Shown here in pieces: positions 34,820 through 44,150 of a stretch of DNA of 64,000 nucleotides. Origin of the DNA: Blastococcus sp. URHD0036 (lineage in GTDB: Bacteria; Actinomycetota; Actinomycetes; Mycobacteriales; Geodermatophilaceae); NCBI RefSeq assembly GCF_000701365.1, contig NZ_JNIK01000002.1, positions 186,001 through 250,000 on the forward strand, in the 5' to 3' direction. A model generated the notes under the pieces. The model worked only from the letters and a program-made list of their open reading frames with translations. It had not been told where the DNA came from and made no database searches. Position 1 is the stretch's first letter. The number at the start of each line of letters is the position of its first letter. The position numbers and the translations under genes were made by a program.

Positions 34820-36061
34820 TCACGCCTGCCAGAGGGACTTCCCCTCGCTGAAGATGGCCCGCTGGATAAGGATGCGCTGGATCTCGTCCGTCCCGCCGCC
34901 GATGCGACCGTGGCGGATCTGGTGGTACCAGTGCGGGATGGGGAAGTCCATCGCCTCTCCCAGCCCGCCGAAGATCTGCATGATCTTGTCCATGGAGCGG
35001 TGGCCCCAGTTGGCGCCCATGAGCTTCGACATCGCCGCGTAAGCGCGGACATCTTCGCCGCGGTCGGCTAGTGCTGCGGTCTCGTAGGAGACGGCCCGGA
35101 TGCTCTTGAGGTCGAGGAGCACGTCGACGAGCATCCACTGGATCGCCTGGCGCTCGCTCAGCGGCTTGCCGAAGGTCCGCCGCTGCTGCACGTAGTCGAC
35201 GGCGAGGTCGAGGCTGCGGCTCAGGAACCCGCAGGCGAGCGACCCCCGACTCAAACGGTCCTGGATGGCCAGGAACTGCTGCCCGAGGCCGAATCCCCCA
35301 CCGACCTCGCCGATTACCTGACCGGGCGCCACCCGCACGTTGTCATAGGTGACGGTGAACTGGTGCGGTCGGCTCGACTGCCAGGTGCGCAGCGGCTGCA
35401 ACGAGATGCCGGGCGTGTCCGAGTCGACGATGAACATCGTGATCCCGCCGCGCTGACGCTTCTCCGGGTCGGTCACCGCGAGCAGGAGGTGGAAGTCCGC
35501 GCGATGCGCTCCGGAGATGAACGTCTTCGTCCCGTTGATGACCCACGTGTCGCCGTCGAGGACCGCGCGGGTCGTCATGGCCCCCGGATCCGACCCCGCG
35601 TCGGGCTCGGTCTGGGCGTAGCAGCCGGAGAGCTCGCCGCGCATCGAGGGCAGGAGGTACTTCTGCTGCTGCTCCTCGTTCCCCGAGTACAGCGGCCCCA
35701 TGACGAACGCCCGGGGGAAGGGGATGATGGTTCGGTTCAGCTCCTCGGCGATGACGAACGACCCGAGGATGCCGTAACCCATCCCGCCGTACTCCACCGG
35801 CAGCGTGGCCGTGTCCAGCCCCGTCTCGGCGGCGATCGTGCGCAGTCGCTTCCAGTCCGCGGCCGGGAGGGTGCCGTCCACCAGGGATTCCCCCCCGATC
35901 CCGCCGCGCTCCCACTCCGGATTGTCGGCGAGGAACGTGGACTCGAGCGGGATGCACTCCTCGTCCACGATCCGGCGGACGAGGTCCTTCACCTCGATGA
36001 GCTCCGGCGGCAGCACGAACGGGCTCTCCGGCATGGAGTAGGCGACTTTGGACTGGGACAA
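34820..36061 (-). CDS. Acyl-CoA dehydrogenase
   Basis: A 413-residue acyl-CoA dehydrogenase. N-terminal helical domain with LPVEYGGMGYG; FAD/substrate strand CYAQTEPDAGSDPGAMTTRA and GTKTFISGAHRADF; C-terminal QRRTFGKPLSERQAIQWML and GRIGGGTDEIQRILIQR. All hallmark regions are present. It would introduce a 2,3-double bond in the CoA ester supplied by a ligase. The start is taken as TTG 36061 with AAGGAA about 10 bases upstream; ATG 36034 is the alternative. It precedes the ThDP gene on the same strand and is divergent from the dpp-like operon. Confidence 0.88.
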   Translation of the reverse strand: MSQSKVAYSMPESPFVLPPELIEVKDLVRRIVDEECIPLESTFLADNPEWERGGIGGESLVDGTLPAADWKRLRTIAAETGLDTATLPVEYGGMGYGILGSFVIAEELNRTIIPFPRAFVMGPLYSGNEEQQQKYLLPSMRGELSGCYAQTEPDAGSDPGAMTTRAVLDGDTWVINGTKTFISGAHRADFHLLLAVTDPEKRQRGGITMFIVDSDTPGISLQPLRTWQSSRPHQFTVTYDNVRVAPGQVIGEVGGGFGLGQQFLAIQDRLSRGSLACGFLSRSLDLAVDYVQQRRTFGKPLSERQAIQWMLVDVLLDLKSIRAVSYETAALADRGEDVRAYAAMSKLMGANWGHRSMDKIMQIFGGLGEAMDFPIPHWYHQIRHGRIGGGTDEIQRILIQRAIFSEGKSLWQA

Positions 36062-36358
36062 GGGGATCGGTTCCTTTCCGACGGCGGTGCATGCTCGCGC
36101 GAGGGAGTGGCGAGCCGCTCCGCCTCAGCTCGGCAGTGCGGTCGCCGCACGGCCAATGTGGCCGGGCGACCGCTGCCGACACAGCGATGAGGGCGACGGA
36201 ATCAACTCCCTGGCTCAACTGTCAAGCGGAGCCTCACCTCCTGCGAAGGCTGCCAAGCCAGGTCCGGCACCGGACGCCGACTGCTGGGGAGCCGGCGATG
36301 TCAGAGCCACCCGCGACTACCCCGGCATCGGAGCTCCGCCGGACTCCTCCACGCGAGA

Positions 36359-36368
36359 CTGGATCCAG
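36359..36368. promoter_or_regulatory. Operator variant CTGGATCCAG before the dpp-like operon
   Basis: A perfect 10-bp palindrome containing GGATCC, followed by GGGCCCAGG and, 20 bases on, a TACGTT box. It lies 186 bases before the first permease gene and about 300 bases from the divergent acyl-CoA dehydrogenase. The rest of the 36062-36553 interval shows no gene. Confidence 0.45.
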
Positions 36369-36553
36369 GGCCCAGGTTTCTGTACGTTAAGTCACAGCGT
36401 CGGGGCCGGTCGGACCCTGCCGCCACACATGCAGGGAACCAGAGCGCCACACGAGCAAGGAATCAGAATGTCCAGCAGGGCCCACGCCTCCGATCCCGCC
36501 GTGCGTGCGGACCGGCAGACGGTCCGACTCCCCTCCAGCCAAGGAGACCGTTC

Positions 36554-37501
36554 ATGATCGGAGCAGTCGGACGGCGTCTGCTGCTGGCGATCCCCATCCT
36601 CGTGGTGGTTTCGCTCCTGTCCTTCCTCCTCATCGACCTGACGCCGGGGAGTCCCGCTGAGCTCCTCGCCGGGGAGGGCGCCACTCCGGAGCGGGTAGCC
36701 GAGCTCGAGCAGACGCTCGGCCTGGACCAACCCATCTGGCAGAGGTTCGGGGACTACATGTCCGGCCTGCTGCAAGGCGACTTCGGGACGTCCCTGTTCT
36801 CCGGGCAGTCGGTCGGGGACGCGATCGGTGCGGCGCTGCCGGTGACGGTGTCCCTCATCGTCGTCGCCTACGTGCTCGTCTTCGTGATCGCGATTCCGTT
36901 GGGTGTGCTGGCCGCGGTGCGCCGCGACACCCGTACCGACCGGGCGATCTCGGCCACGTGCTCCTTCTTCCTGGGCATCCCGTCGTTCGTGGTGGCACTC
37001 GTGCTGGTGATCCTGCTGGCCCTCACGGTCGAGGCCTTCCCGGCAACGGGGTACAAGCCGCTGGCGGACGGTTTCGGTGTGTGGCTCAGCCACCTCATCC
37101 TCCCGGGACTTGCACTGGCGCTGACCTCGGCGGCCGAAGTGACGCGGCAGCTGCGCGGGGCGCTCGTCGACGTCCTCGAACAGGACTACATCCGGACGCA
37201 GCGGGCCAAGGGCCTGCCTCCGCTGCTGATCCTGGGCAAGCACGGACTGAAGAATGCCGCGCCTCCGGTGCTGACCGTCATCGGGTTGCAGCTCGCGCGG
37301 ATGTTGGGCTCGACCGTGATCATCGAGCAGGTCTTCGCGATGCCGGGATTCGGTGCCCTCACTCTCAACGCAGTCCTGCAGCACGACTTCCCGCTCATCC
37401 AGGGCTGCGTCCTCGTGTCCGCCATCGCTGTCATCGGGACGACCGTGGTGGTCGACGTCGTCGAGGCAGGACTCAACCCCCGACTGAGGAGCGCAGCATG
37501 A
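36554..37501 (+). CDS. Peptide/nickel-type ABC transporter permease (DppB-like)
   Basis: A 315-residue permease with an N-terminal membrane helix (LLLAIPILVVVSLLSFLLI), the periplasmic LLQGDFGTSLFSGQSV loop typical of DppB, four further hydrophobic segments and the EAA cytoplasmic loop VLEQDYIRTQRAKGL. ATG 36554 has AAGGAG 8 bases upstream. It overlaps the second permease by 4 bases (ATGA). With that protein it forms the membrane channel of a dipeptide/oligopeptide-family importer. Confidence 0.92.
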   Translation: MIGAVGRRLLLAIPILVVVSLLSFLLIDLTPGSPAELLAGEGATPERVAELEQTLGLDQPIWQRFGDYMSGLLQGDFGTSLFSGQSVGDAIGAALPVTVSLIVVAYVLVFVIAIPLGVLAAVRRDTRTDRAISATCSFFLGIPSFVVALVLVILLALTVEAFPATGYKPLADGFGVWLSHLILPGLALALTSAAEVTRQLRGALVDVLEQDYIRTQRAKGLPPLLILGKHGLKNAAPPVLTVIGLQLARMLGSTVIIEQVFAMPGFGALTLNAVLQHDFPLIQGCVLVSAIAVIGTTVVVDVVEAGLNPRLRSAA

Positions 37502-38418
37502 CCGAGACGCCGACCACCGAAGTTGTCACGCCAGCGCCGGAGTCGACGCTGGCAGCGGACGGGACCACGACGACGCGCCGATCGCGCAGCCGGGTCATGC
37601 GCCGGCTGCGCCGCAACCGCGGGGCGATGATCGCAGCCGGGTTCATCGCCCTGCTGATCCTGGTGGCGGCCCTGGGTGGACTGCTGCCGCTCCCCGACCC
37701 CAACAAGCAGGACCTGGTGAATCGTCTCTCCGGCCCGTCGGGAGACCACTGGCTGGGCACGGACTCCTTCGGACGCGACACGTTGAGTCGGCTCGTCGCC
37801 GCCACCCGTGTGACCCTCCTGGCGGCGACCGAGGGCCTCCTCGTCGCGGTCGTGCTCGGCGTGCCGCTCGGTCTCCTGGCGGGCTACGTCGGTGGCGCGA
37901 CCGATGCAATCCTGAGCCGGATCGCCGACGGTCTGCTCAGCCTGCCGGGGCTGGTCCTCGCCCTCGCCATCGTGGGCGTCGCCGGCCCCGGCCTGACGAA
38001 CGCGATGGTGGCCATCGGCATCGTCTTCGCTCCCCGCTTCTACCGCGTGGGCCGCAGTGCGGCGCAGTCGGTCTCGCACGAGACCTACATCGAAGCTGTC
38101 CGCGCCGACGGCGTCCCCACCAGCCGCATCCTGCTGCGGCACATCCTGCCGAACTCGAGCGGTCCCCTGCTGGTCCAGGCCTCGTTCGCCGTCGGCTTCA
38201 TCATCACCGCGGAGGCCAGCCTGAGCTTCCTCGGCCTCGGTGTGCAGGTGCCGGACGCCAGCTGGGGCTCCATGGTGCGCGAAGGCTTCGCGCACGTCCA
38301 CGAATCCACCTTCGCGATCATCCCCCCTGCCGTGATGATCACGCTGACCGTCTTCGCCTTCTCACAACTCGGCGACGGTCTGCGGGACGCCCTCGGCCGC
38401 GACTCTCGAGGATCCTGA
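37498..38418 (+). CDS. Peptide/nickel-type ABC transporter permease (DppC-like)
   Basis: A 306-residue second permease. The Thr/Arg-rich N-terminus is followed by GAMIAAGFIALLILVAALGG, the DppC hallmark HWLGTDSFGRDTLSRLVAATR, membrane segments and the EAA loop SHETYIEAVRADGVP, then FIITAEASLSFLGLGVQVP. ATG 37498 lies within the upstream stop (ATGA) with GAGGAG upstream. Its stop overlaps the next start by one base (TGATG). Tight coupling indicates stoichiometric synthesis with the neighbouring subunits. Confidence 0.92.
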   Translation: MTETPTTEVVTPAPESTLAADGTTTTRRSRSRVMRRLRRNRGAMIAAGFIALLILVAALGGLLPLPDPNKQDLVNRLSGPSGDHWLGTDSFGRDTLSRLVAATRVTLLAATEGLLVAVVLGVPLGLLAGYVGGATDAILSRIADGLLSLPGLVLALAIVGVAGPGLTNAMVAIGIVFAPRFYRVGRSAAQSVSHETYIEAVRADGVPTSRILLRHILPNSSGPLLVQASFAVGFIITAEASLSFLGLGVQVPDASWGSMVREGFAHVHESTFAIIPPAVMITLTVFAFSQLGDGLRDALGRDSRGS

Positions 38419-39452
38419 TGGCCATGAAAGCCCTTCCCCTGCCGACCTCGCCCGACGGTGACGTCACCGATGCCGTCCTGACGGTGACCGACCTGTCGGT
38501 CGAGTTCCAGACCGAGCATGGACGCGTCCGGGTCCTCGACGGCGTCGACCTCCAGGTCCCCAGCGGCAAGACCCTCGGCCTCGTCGGCGAGTCGGGATCG
38601 GGCAAGACGGTCACGTCGCTGGCGATCATGGGTCTGCTGGACCGCCGCGTCGGCCGGATCAGCAGCGGGTCGATCCAGTTCGAAGGGCAGGATCTCGCCG
38701 CTCTCGACGCCCGTCAGCTACGCCGCATCCAGGGTGCGAAGATCTCTATGATCTTCCAGGAGGCGCGGCGCAGTCTCGATCCCGTGTTCACGATCGGGGA
38801 CCAGATCGCCGAGTCGGTCCGCATCCACGAGGGCCTCAGCCGCCGCGAGGCCTGGAAGCGGGCCATCGAGATGCTCCAGCTGGTCCAGATTCCCGATGCC
38901 GAGCGCCGGGCACGCGAGTACCCCCACACGTTCAGTGGCGGCATGTGTCAGCGGGTCATGCTCGCCAGTGCCCTGGCCTCCCGCCCGTCGCTCCTCATCG
39001 CCGACGAGCCCACCACCGCACTCGACGTCACGGTGCAGGCGCAGATGCTGCGGCTGCTCCGGACGCTGCAGGAGGAGATGGGACTGGCCATCCTGTTCAT
39101 CACCCACGACCTCGGGGTCGTCTCCGAGATGTGCGACCGCGTCGCGGTGATGTACGCCGGCCAGATCGTGGAAGAGGGTGACGCCACGCAGGTCTTCGGC
39201 CATCCCCGCCACCCGTACACCGAGGGTCTGATCCAGTCGTTGCCCGAGAGCGCGGTCGCCCGCGGCCGGCTGGCGGCGATCCCCGGGAGCGTCCCGCCCG
39301 CCCACGCCTGGCCGCAGGGCTGTCACTTCGCCGATCGCTGCCGGTACGCGGTCGACGCCTGCAGGTCCGGTCCGATTCCCCTGTTGAGCCGGGACGGCAG
39401 CGCCACCCGGTGCATCCGAGCCGACGAACTCTCCCTGGCAGGCGTGCGATGA
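38418..39452 (+). CDS. Peptide-type ABC transporter ATPase (DppD-like)
   Basis: A 344-residue ATPase. Walker A is [18 protein letters not shown], the signature [15 protein letters not shown], Walker [14 protein letters not shown] and the switch His FITHDLG. The C-terminal oligopeptide-transporter extension has the cysteine cluster [14 protein letters not shown], common in this subfamily. Its ATG shares a base with the upstream stop, and its own stop overlaps the next ATG (ATGA). It hydrolyses ATP to drive import. Confidence 0.92.
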   Translation: MAMKALPLPTSPDGDVTDAVLTVTDLSVEFQTEHGRVRVLDGVDLQVPSGKTLGLVGESGSGKTVTSLAIMGLLDRRVGRISSGSIQFEGQDLAALDARQLRRIQGAKISMIFQEARRSLDPVFTIGDQIAESVRIHEGLSRREAWKRAIEMLQLVQIPDAERRAREYPHTFSGGMCQRVMLASALASRPSLLIADEPTTALDVTVQAQMLRLLRTLQEEMGLAILFITHDLGVVSEMCDRVAVMYAGQIVEEGDATQVFGHPRHPYTEGLIQSLPESAVARGRLAAIPGSVPPAHAWPQGCHFADRCRYAVDACRSGPIPLLSRDGSATRCIRADELSLAGVR

Positions 39453-40486
39453 CCGATGTCCTTCGGCTGAGCGGGATCACCAAGTCCTTCGTCACCGGCC
39501 GCACGCTGCTGGGCAAACCGAACAGCTACTTCCATGCCGTACGCGGGGTGACCCTCTCGGTCGCGCGCGGCGAGACGGTCGCGGTCGTGGGTGAGAGCGG
39601 TGCCGGGAAGTCGACGGTGGGGCGGCTCGCGCTGCGACTGATCGAGCCCGACGACGGCGGCATCGAGTTCAACGGTTCGGATCTGCGCGCGGCTTCGAAG
39701 GAGGACCTCCGGCGACTGCGCGGCCGTATGCGCATGATCTTCCAGGACCCCTACTCCTCCCTCGACCCCAGCATGGTCGTGGGCGACACGGTGGCCGAGC
39801 CCCTCCTCGTCCACACGAAGATGTCCGCCGCCGAGCGGCGGGCGAAGGTCCTCGACCTCCTCCAGCGGGTGGGTATGGACACCCACCACATGGACCGGTT
39901 CCCCTATGAGTTCTCCGGGGGCCAACTGCAGCGCATCGCGATCGCCCGCGCGATCACGACGGACCCGGACCTGATCGTCTGCGACGAGCCCGTGGCCGCC
40001 CTGGACATGTCCATCCGCGCGCAGGTGGTCAACCTGCTCCGCGACCTGCAGGTAGAACGCGGCATGGCCTACCTGTTCATCACCCACGACCTGTCGCTGG
40101 TCCGCCTGATCGCCGATCGCGTCGTCGTCATGTACGCCGGGCAGATCGTCGAGTCGGCCACCACAGAGCAACTGTTCGCCGAGCCGCGTCATCCGTACAC
40201 CCGCGCCCTGCTTGCTGCCGTCCCGGTTCCCGACCCCAACCGGCGGAAGAGCCAGACAGCCATCCCGCTGGCCGCCGTGCAGGGGAAGCCCCCGGCGAAG
40301 GGCTGCTCCTTCGCGCCCCGGTGCCCGCTCGCCACGGAGGAGTGCACCGTCGAGGCTCCCCCGCTCGCCGAGGTGGCCGGTCACGACGTCGCGTGCTACC
40401 ACGCGGACCACGTACCGGTCGCGGAGCTGTCGGAAGGAGCGCCCGGGACGCCGCACCCGCGGACCGAGTTGCTCGACCCCCACTGA
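39449..40486 (+). CDS. Peptide-type ABC transporter ATPase (DppF-like)
   Basis: A 345-residue partner ATPase. Walker A is VVGESGAGKSTVGRLALR, the signature FSGGQLQRIAIARAI, Walker B LIVCDEPVAALDM, and the C-terminal CSFAPRCPLATEEC cluster is present. ATG 39449 overlaps the upstream stop. The operon B-C-D-F is complete except for the substrate-binding protein: none is found upstream to 36062 or downstream, where an MmgE/PrpD gene follows 77 bases later. Confidence 0.92.
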   Translation: MTDVLRLSGITKSFVTGRTLLGKPNSYFHAVRGVTLSVARGETVAVVGESGAGKSTVGRLALRLIEPDDGGIEFNGSDLRAASKEDLRRLRGRMRMIFQDPYSSLDPSMVVGDTVAEPLLVHTKMSAAERRAKVLDLLQRVGMDTHHMDRFPYEFSGGQLQRIAIARAITTDPDLIVCDEPVAALDMSIRAQVVNLLRDLQVERGMAYLFITHDLSLVRLIADRVVVMYAGQIVESATTEQLFAEPRHPYTRALLAAVPVPDPNRRKSQTAIPLAAVQGKPPAKGCSFAPRCPLATEECTVEAPPLAEVAGHDVACYHADHVPVAELSEGAPGTPHPRTELLDPH

Positions 40487-40563
40487 ACCGACACCCCATC
40501 CCTTCGACCAGGCGGCTCGACGATGTCTTAGGGCTCGCGGCAACCGAGACGGAGCGATCCCTC

Positions 40564-41967
40564 ATGAGTGACGAAGTCGTTGGCGCCACCCGAGCCCTGG
40601 CCGAGAGGCTCGTCGCCCTGCGCACGTCTCCCCCGCCGCAGCACGTACTGGCGCGGGCTCGGCACTGCCTGCTCGACTGGACCGGGGTGACGGTCGCGGG
40701 CGTGACCGAGGACGCGGGGCGCATCGCCGGTGACCTGGCGCTCGACGAGGCAGCCGACGGTCCGTGCACGCTGGTCGGCCGGCCGGGGCGCACGACGGCC
40801 CAGCTGGCGGCGCTAGCCAACGGAGTGGCATCGCACGCCCTGGACTTCGACGACGGCAGCTCCCTGATGATGGGGCACCCGTCCGTGGCCGTGGTCCCCG
40901 CGGCCCTGGCCGTGGCCGAGGGCCGGGGGGCCAGTGGCCGCGACCTGGTCACTGCGACCGTCGCCGGCATCGAGGCGGCGAGCGTCGTCGGGGTCCTGGT
41001 GGGGAAGAGTCACTACGTCGCCGGATGGCACGGGACCGCCACGATCGGCACCTTCGGCGCGGCGGCCGCCGCAGCGCACCTGCTGAACCTCGATGTGCCG
41101 CAGACGCAGCACGCCCTCGGGCTTGCCGCGACCCAAGCGGCCGGGCTCAAGGCCATGTTCGGCACCATGGGCAAGCCCTTCCATGCCGGCCGAGCCGCCA
41201 TGAGCGGCGTCCTCGCCGCCCAGCTGGCAGCGCGAGGCTTCACCGTCAACCCCGACGCCATCGAAGCCGAGCAGGGGTTCGCCTCGACCGGCAGCACCAC
41301 GTTCGACCCCGCCGCGCCGGCTCGCGAGCTCGACGATGGAGAGCGCTACGGCGTCGAGGCGGTGTCGTTCAAGCACCACGCCTGCTGCGGCGGCACGCAC
41401 CCCACCATCGACACCCTCACGCGGCTGCGCCGGCAGTACGACTTGACGGTCGACGACATCGAGGACGTGCGACTGCGGGTGAGTCCGCTGATCGCAGGCA
41501 TGTGCGCGATCGAGGATCCCGCCTCCGGCCTCGAGGGCAAGTTCAGCATCCGCTACTGTGCCGCCCTCGCACTGGCCGGCCGGGGCGCCGGTCCACAATC
41601 GTTCGAGGACGCCGCCGTCCAGGACCCGGACATCCGCGAGCTGATGGCCCGGATCGCCACGGAGTCGATCGACGGCGACTGGACGGACGTCGAGCTGGAG
41701 GTCCGGCTACGGGACGGCCGGACTGTCCGGGCCACCGCCGAGAGCAGCTCCGGTGAGACCGCGGGCCTGCGACACCTCGATGGCGGCGAGCTCCGTGACG
41801 AGTGGACCGCCCTGGCCGGGAAGTTCGACCTGCTGGTCACCCCACGACTCGGAGCCGAGGTCGCGGCCGAGCTGGTCGGGCTGATCGATGCCCTGGACGA
41901 CCAGCCGTCGCTGACGGCACTGACGAACCTGCTCCAGCCGCGGGCGGAACTCCCGCTCGTCGACTGA
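40564..41967 (+). CDS. MmgE/PrpD-family protein
   Basis: A 467-residue protein of the 2-methylcitrate dehydratase-like superfamily. Characteristic segments are HCLLDWTGVTVAG, NGVASHALDFDDGSSLMMGHPS (conserved DFDD), GWHGTATIGTFGAAAAAA, GTMGKPFHAGRAA and FKHHACCGGTHPTID. The superfamily includes PrpD, cis-aconitate decarboxylase and imidazolinone-type hydrolases of uncertain chemistry. Here, without prpC or prpB, a dehydratase acting on another hydroxy-acid is as likely as methylcitrate dehydration. ATG 40564 has GGAG about 9 bases upstream. It is co-directional with the transporter, suggesting it acts on the imported compound. Confidence 0.85.
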   Translation: MSDEVVGATRALAERLVALRTSPPPQHVLARARHCLLDWTGVTVAGVTEDAGRIAGDLALDEAADGPCTLVGRPGRTTAQLAALANGVASHALDFDDGSSLMMGHPSVAVVPAALAVAEGRGASGRDLVTATVAGIEAASVVGVLVGKSHYVAGWHGTATIGTFGAAAAAAHLLNLDVPQTQHALGLAATQAAGLKAMFGTMGKPFHAGRAAMSGVLAAQLAARGFTVNPDAIEAEQGFASTGSTTFDPAAPARELDDGERYGVEAVSFKHHACCGGTHPTIDTLTRLRRQYDLTVDDIEDVRLRVSPLIAGMCAIEDPASGLEGKFSIRYCAALALAGRGAGPQSFEDAAVQDPDIRELMARIATESIDGDWTDVELEVRLRDGRTVRATAESSSGETAGLRHLDGGELRDEWTALAGKFDLLVTPRLGAEVAAELVGLIDALDDQPSLTALTNLLQPRAELPLVD

Positions 41968-41970
41968 GCC

Positions 41971-41999
41971 GGGCCGGCCCGTCATCGACGGGCCGGCCC
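41971..41999. terminator. Bidirectional hairpin terminator
   Basis: GGGCCGGCCCGTC (41971-41983) pairs perfectly with GACGGGCCGGCCC (41987-41999) around a 3-base ATC loop. It lies between the convergent MmgE/PrpD and MaoC-like genes and can serve both. Confidence 0.85.
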
Positions 42000-42028
42000 A
42001 CGACTCCCCCGCCGCGAGCACCCGCTCG

Positions 42029-42556
42029 TCAGCGTCGGATCACCGTCTGCGTGACGACGACGAGCAAGTCGTCGTGCTGGTTGGTATAGGTGGTCTCAGT
42101 ACGGATGAAGACCATCGGGTTGTCGTCACCGCCCTGACGCTCGCTGATGTCGACGTACTTCGACCGTGCCGTGATCACGTCGCCGACGCGGGCCAGTCGG
42201 TGGAAGCGGGCCTCACTGCCGCCGTTGAGCACCCGCTTCACCGGAAGGTCGATCAGCGGCAGCCCCGGGGTCCGGCCCATGTCGAACAGCCCGTCGTCGT
42301 CCGGGTCCGCCGCGAACGCCTCGAACGGGTCGGGCGTCCCGGGGGCCCGTTGGAAAGCGAACACCGGGAACAGTGGCGGTGCAACCACTTCGCCGTACCG
42401 CGACTCGCTCGCTCGTCTCGGGTCCCAGTGGACCGGATCGTCCTCCAGAACGGCATGGACGAAGCGACGGAGCAGTTCTTCCGACACGGGCTCGGATGAG
42501 CGCGGCTCGGACTCCATGCCGATGAGCGAGCGCATTTCGTCGGTGACGATAGCCAT
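42029..42556 (-). CDS. MaoC-like/FAS1-type dehydratase N-terminal-domain protein
   Basis: A 175-residue single hot-dog protein. SEPVSEELLRRFVHAVLEDDPVHWD and VVAPPLFPVFAF match the N-terminal dehydratase domain, and VKRVLNGGSEARFHRLARVGDVITARSKYVDISER plus TETTYTNQHDDLLVVVTQTVIRR complete the fold. Such proteins often pair with a separate MaoC half to form an enoyl-CoA hydratase; the partner half is not adjacent. ATG 42556 with GGGAA upstream is preferred to ATG 42568. Confidence 0.78.
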   Translation of the reverse strand: MAIVTDEMRSLIGMESEPRSSEPVSEELLRRFVHAVLEDDPVHWDPRRASESRYGEVVAPPLFPVFAFQRAPGTPDPFEAFAADPDDDGLFDMGRTPGLPLIDLPVKRVLNGGSEARFHRLARVGDVITARSKYVDISERQGGDDNPMVFIRTETTYTNQHDDLLVVVTQTVIRR

Positions 42557-43019
42557 GAGGGTTCCCATTGCATAGGCCGTGGGGCGATTGACGACGAGCG
42601 TGGCGTCATGAAGTCCGCGACGGGTGGACTCAACCCTGCACGTGGTGCTCTTCGTCCACAGCGTCTGGGCAGCAGACCCCGAGAGATGCGTTCCTGCGAT
42701 TCCGCCGACCCGTTCGGGAGCTCGCCGACGCGGTATCCCCGGCGATGTTCCGAGCGGGCGGCGGCAGCAGCCCCCGAGCAATCCCGAGGTCGGCAGCCAT
42801 GCAGTCACCGCCCGAGGCCAAACCACCCGTGGCCCTGCGCCCCGGGCCGTGAACCTCGCCGGCAGCTCCGCCTGGACTCCCTCTGCTTGATCGGGATCGC
42901 GGATCAGCCCGAGCGCCCCGTGCGCGCCGCCGAACGCGAGCAGCGCCGCACGGGTGACCCGGCTTGCTCTCGTGGGGCTCGAGGTGCGCCCGGCAATCGA
43001 TGAGGCGTCGGTACGCCCT
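42557..43019. other. Intergenic interval, no gene recognised
   Basis: About 460 bases between two leftward genes. A minus-strand frame in phase with the hot-dog gene (AALLAFGGAHGALGLIRDP, RFTARGAGPRVVWPRAVTAW) reads partly protein-like but matches nothing I know. No ATCCWGGAT core or strong hairpin was found. A degraded gene is possible. Confidence 0.4.
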
Positions 43020-43853
43020 CTACTCGCCCGTGAACTCGGGGGGCGGCTGGCGCTCCGCCACGGCCGCCCGCGCCTTGATCGAGTCGTCGGTGCCCTTGAG
43101 GAAGTATGCCCAGGCACGCTCGAGTTCGTAGTGCTCCATGGTGTTCATCGACTTCTTGACAAGCTGGCGGACTGCCGCGACAGTCAGCGGCGGCCGCGCC
43201 GCGATCGTCTTGGCGACTTCGACTGCGGTGTCGAAGAGCTGGTCACGGGGCACGACCTGGTTCACGAGATCGTGCTGGAGCAACTCCTGGGCCGGGATCC
43301 TCCTGGCATTGAGCAGCCAGTCGAGCGCCTTGTGCTTGCCCACCATCTTGGCCAGGTAGTTGCAGGTGTTCGAGAACGGCGGAAGGCCCACATCCATCTC
43401 GACTGCACCGAAGACGGCGTCATCGCTCGCGATGATGAGGTCGCACATGTGCGCGAGCTCCCACCCGCCACCGAGGCAGTAGCCCTGAACCGCGGCGACC
43501 ATCGGCTTGGGAAAGTTGTGCAGCGTCTCCCACATGTTTCCGAATGCGTACTTGTACGCGAGCCGCTGCCCGTTGGACCAGTCGAGCTCGTCGTGGCCGC
43601 CGAAGTGGTTCGTCGGCCGGATATCAGCACCGGCACAGAACGCGCGGCCCTGCGCGCTGAGCACCACGACCCGCACATCGAGGTTGGCGCGCAGCTCCTC
43701 GAGCGCGTAGTGGACGTGGATCTCGTTCGCGCCGAGCGGGTTCAGCCGCTCCGGCTCCGCGAGCTGGATGTGCCCGATCTGACCGTCGACCCAGACCTCC
43801 ACGGACTCCGGGTGGGGAAGCTTGGATCGATCGGCGACCCAGGGTGAAGGCAT
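43020..43853 (-). CDS. Enoyl-CoA hydratase/isomerase
   Basis: A 277-residue crotonase-fold protein. AQGRAFCAGADIRPTNHFGG forms the first oxyanion loop, and GYCLGGGWELAHMCDLIIAS the second, with a Glu in GGGWELA at the usual catalytic position. The C-terminal RPPLTVAAVRQLVKKSMN helix is typical. ATG 43853 has AAGGAG 5 bases upstream; an earlier in-frame start lacks one. It lies downstream of a degenerate operator (CCTGGATGTTGGATG, 43936-43950). It probably hydrates the 2-enoyl-CoA made by one of the dehydrogenases. Confidence 0.9.
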   Translation of the reverse strand: MPSPWVADRSKLPHPESVEVWVDGQIGHIQLAEPERLNPLGANEIHVHYALEELRANLDVRVVVLSAQGRAFCAGADIRPTNHFGGHDELDWSNGQRLAYKYAFGNMWETLHNFPKPMVAAVQGYCLGGGWELAHMCDLIIASDDAVFGAVEMDVGLPPFSNTCNYLAKMVGKHKALDWLLNARRIPAQELLQHDLVNQVVPRDQLFDTAVEVAKTIAARPPLTVAAVRQLVKKSMNTMEHYELERAWAYFLKGTDDSIKARAAVAERQPPPEFTGE

Positions 43854-44150
43854 ACGGGCTCCTTGATGGTGTACAGCCAGGTGAATGGCGCTGGGCATCG
43901 GACGTTACATGGCCGACGGTGCCTCACACACCTTGCCTGGATGTTGGATGCAGACCGAGTCTTTACCCTGACAGGAACTCGTTGCGCGCAGGGTCACCGA
44001 CGCGCACCTGCTGGAGCGCGCCGCACGCCTCTCGGATCTCAGCCGACCGACCACCCCGGCTTGTCGAGGCAAACACGGGCAGCCACGCGCGCGATCGCAC
44101 CGACGACCGCGGAGGCCGACGTGGACGGCCGGCCGTCCACGCGCGGTGAG

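Noticed and set aside
40564-41967. MmgE/PrpD gene read as methylcitrate dehydratase of a propionate operon
   Set aside because: No prpB- or prpC-like genes are nearby and it follows a peptide-type transporter, so a specific PrpD assignment is not supported.
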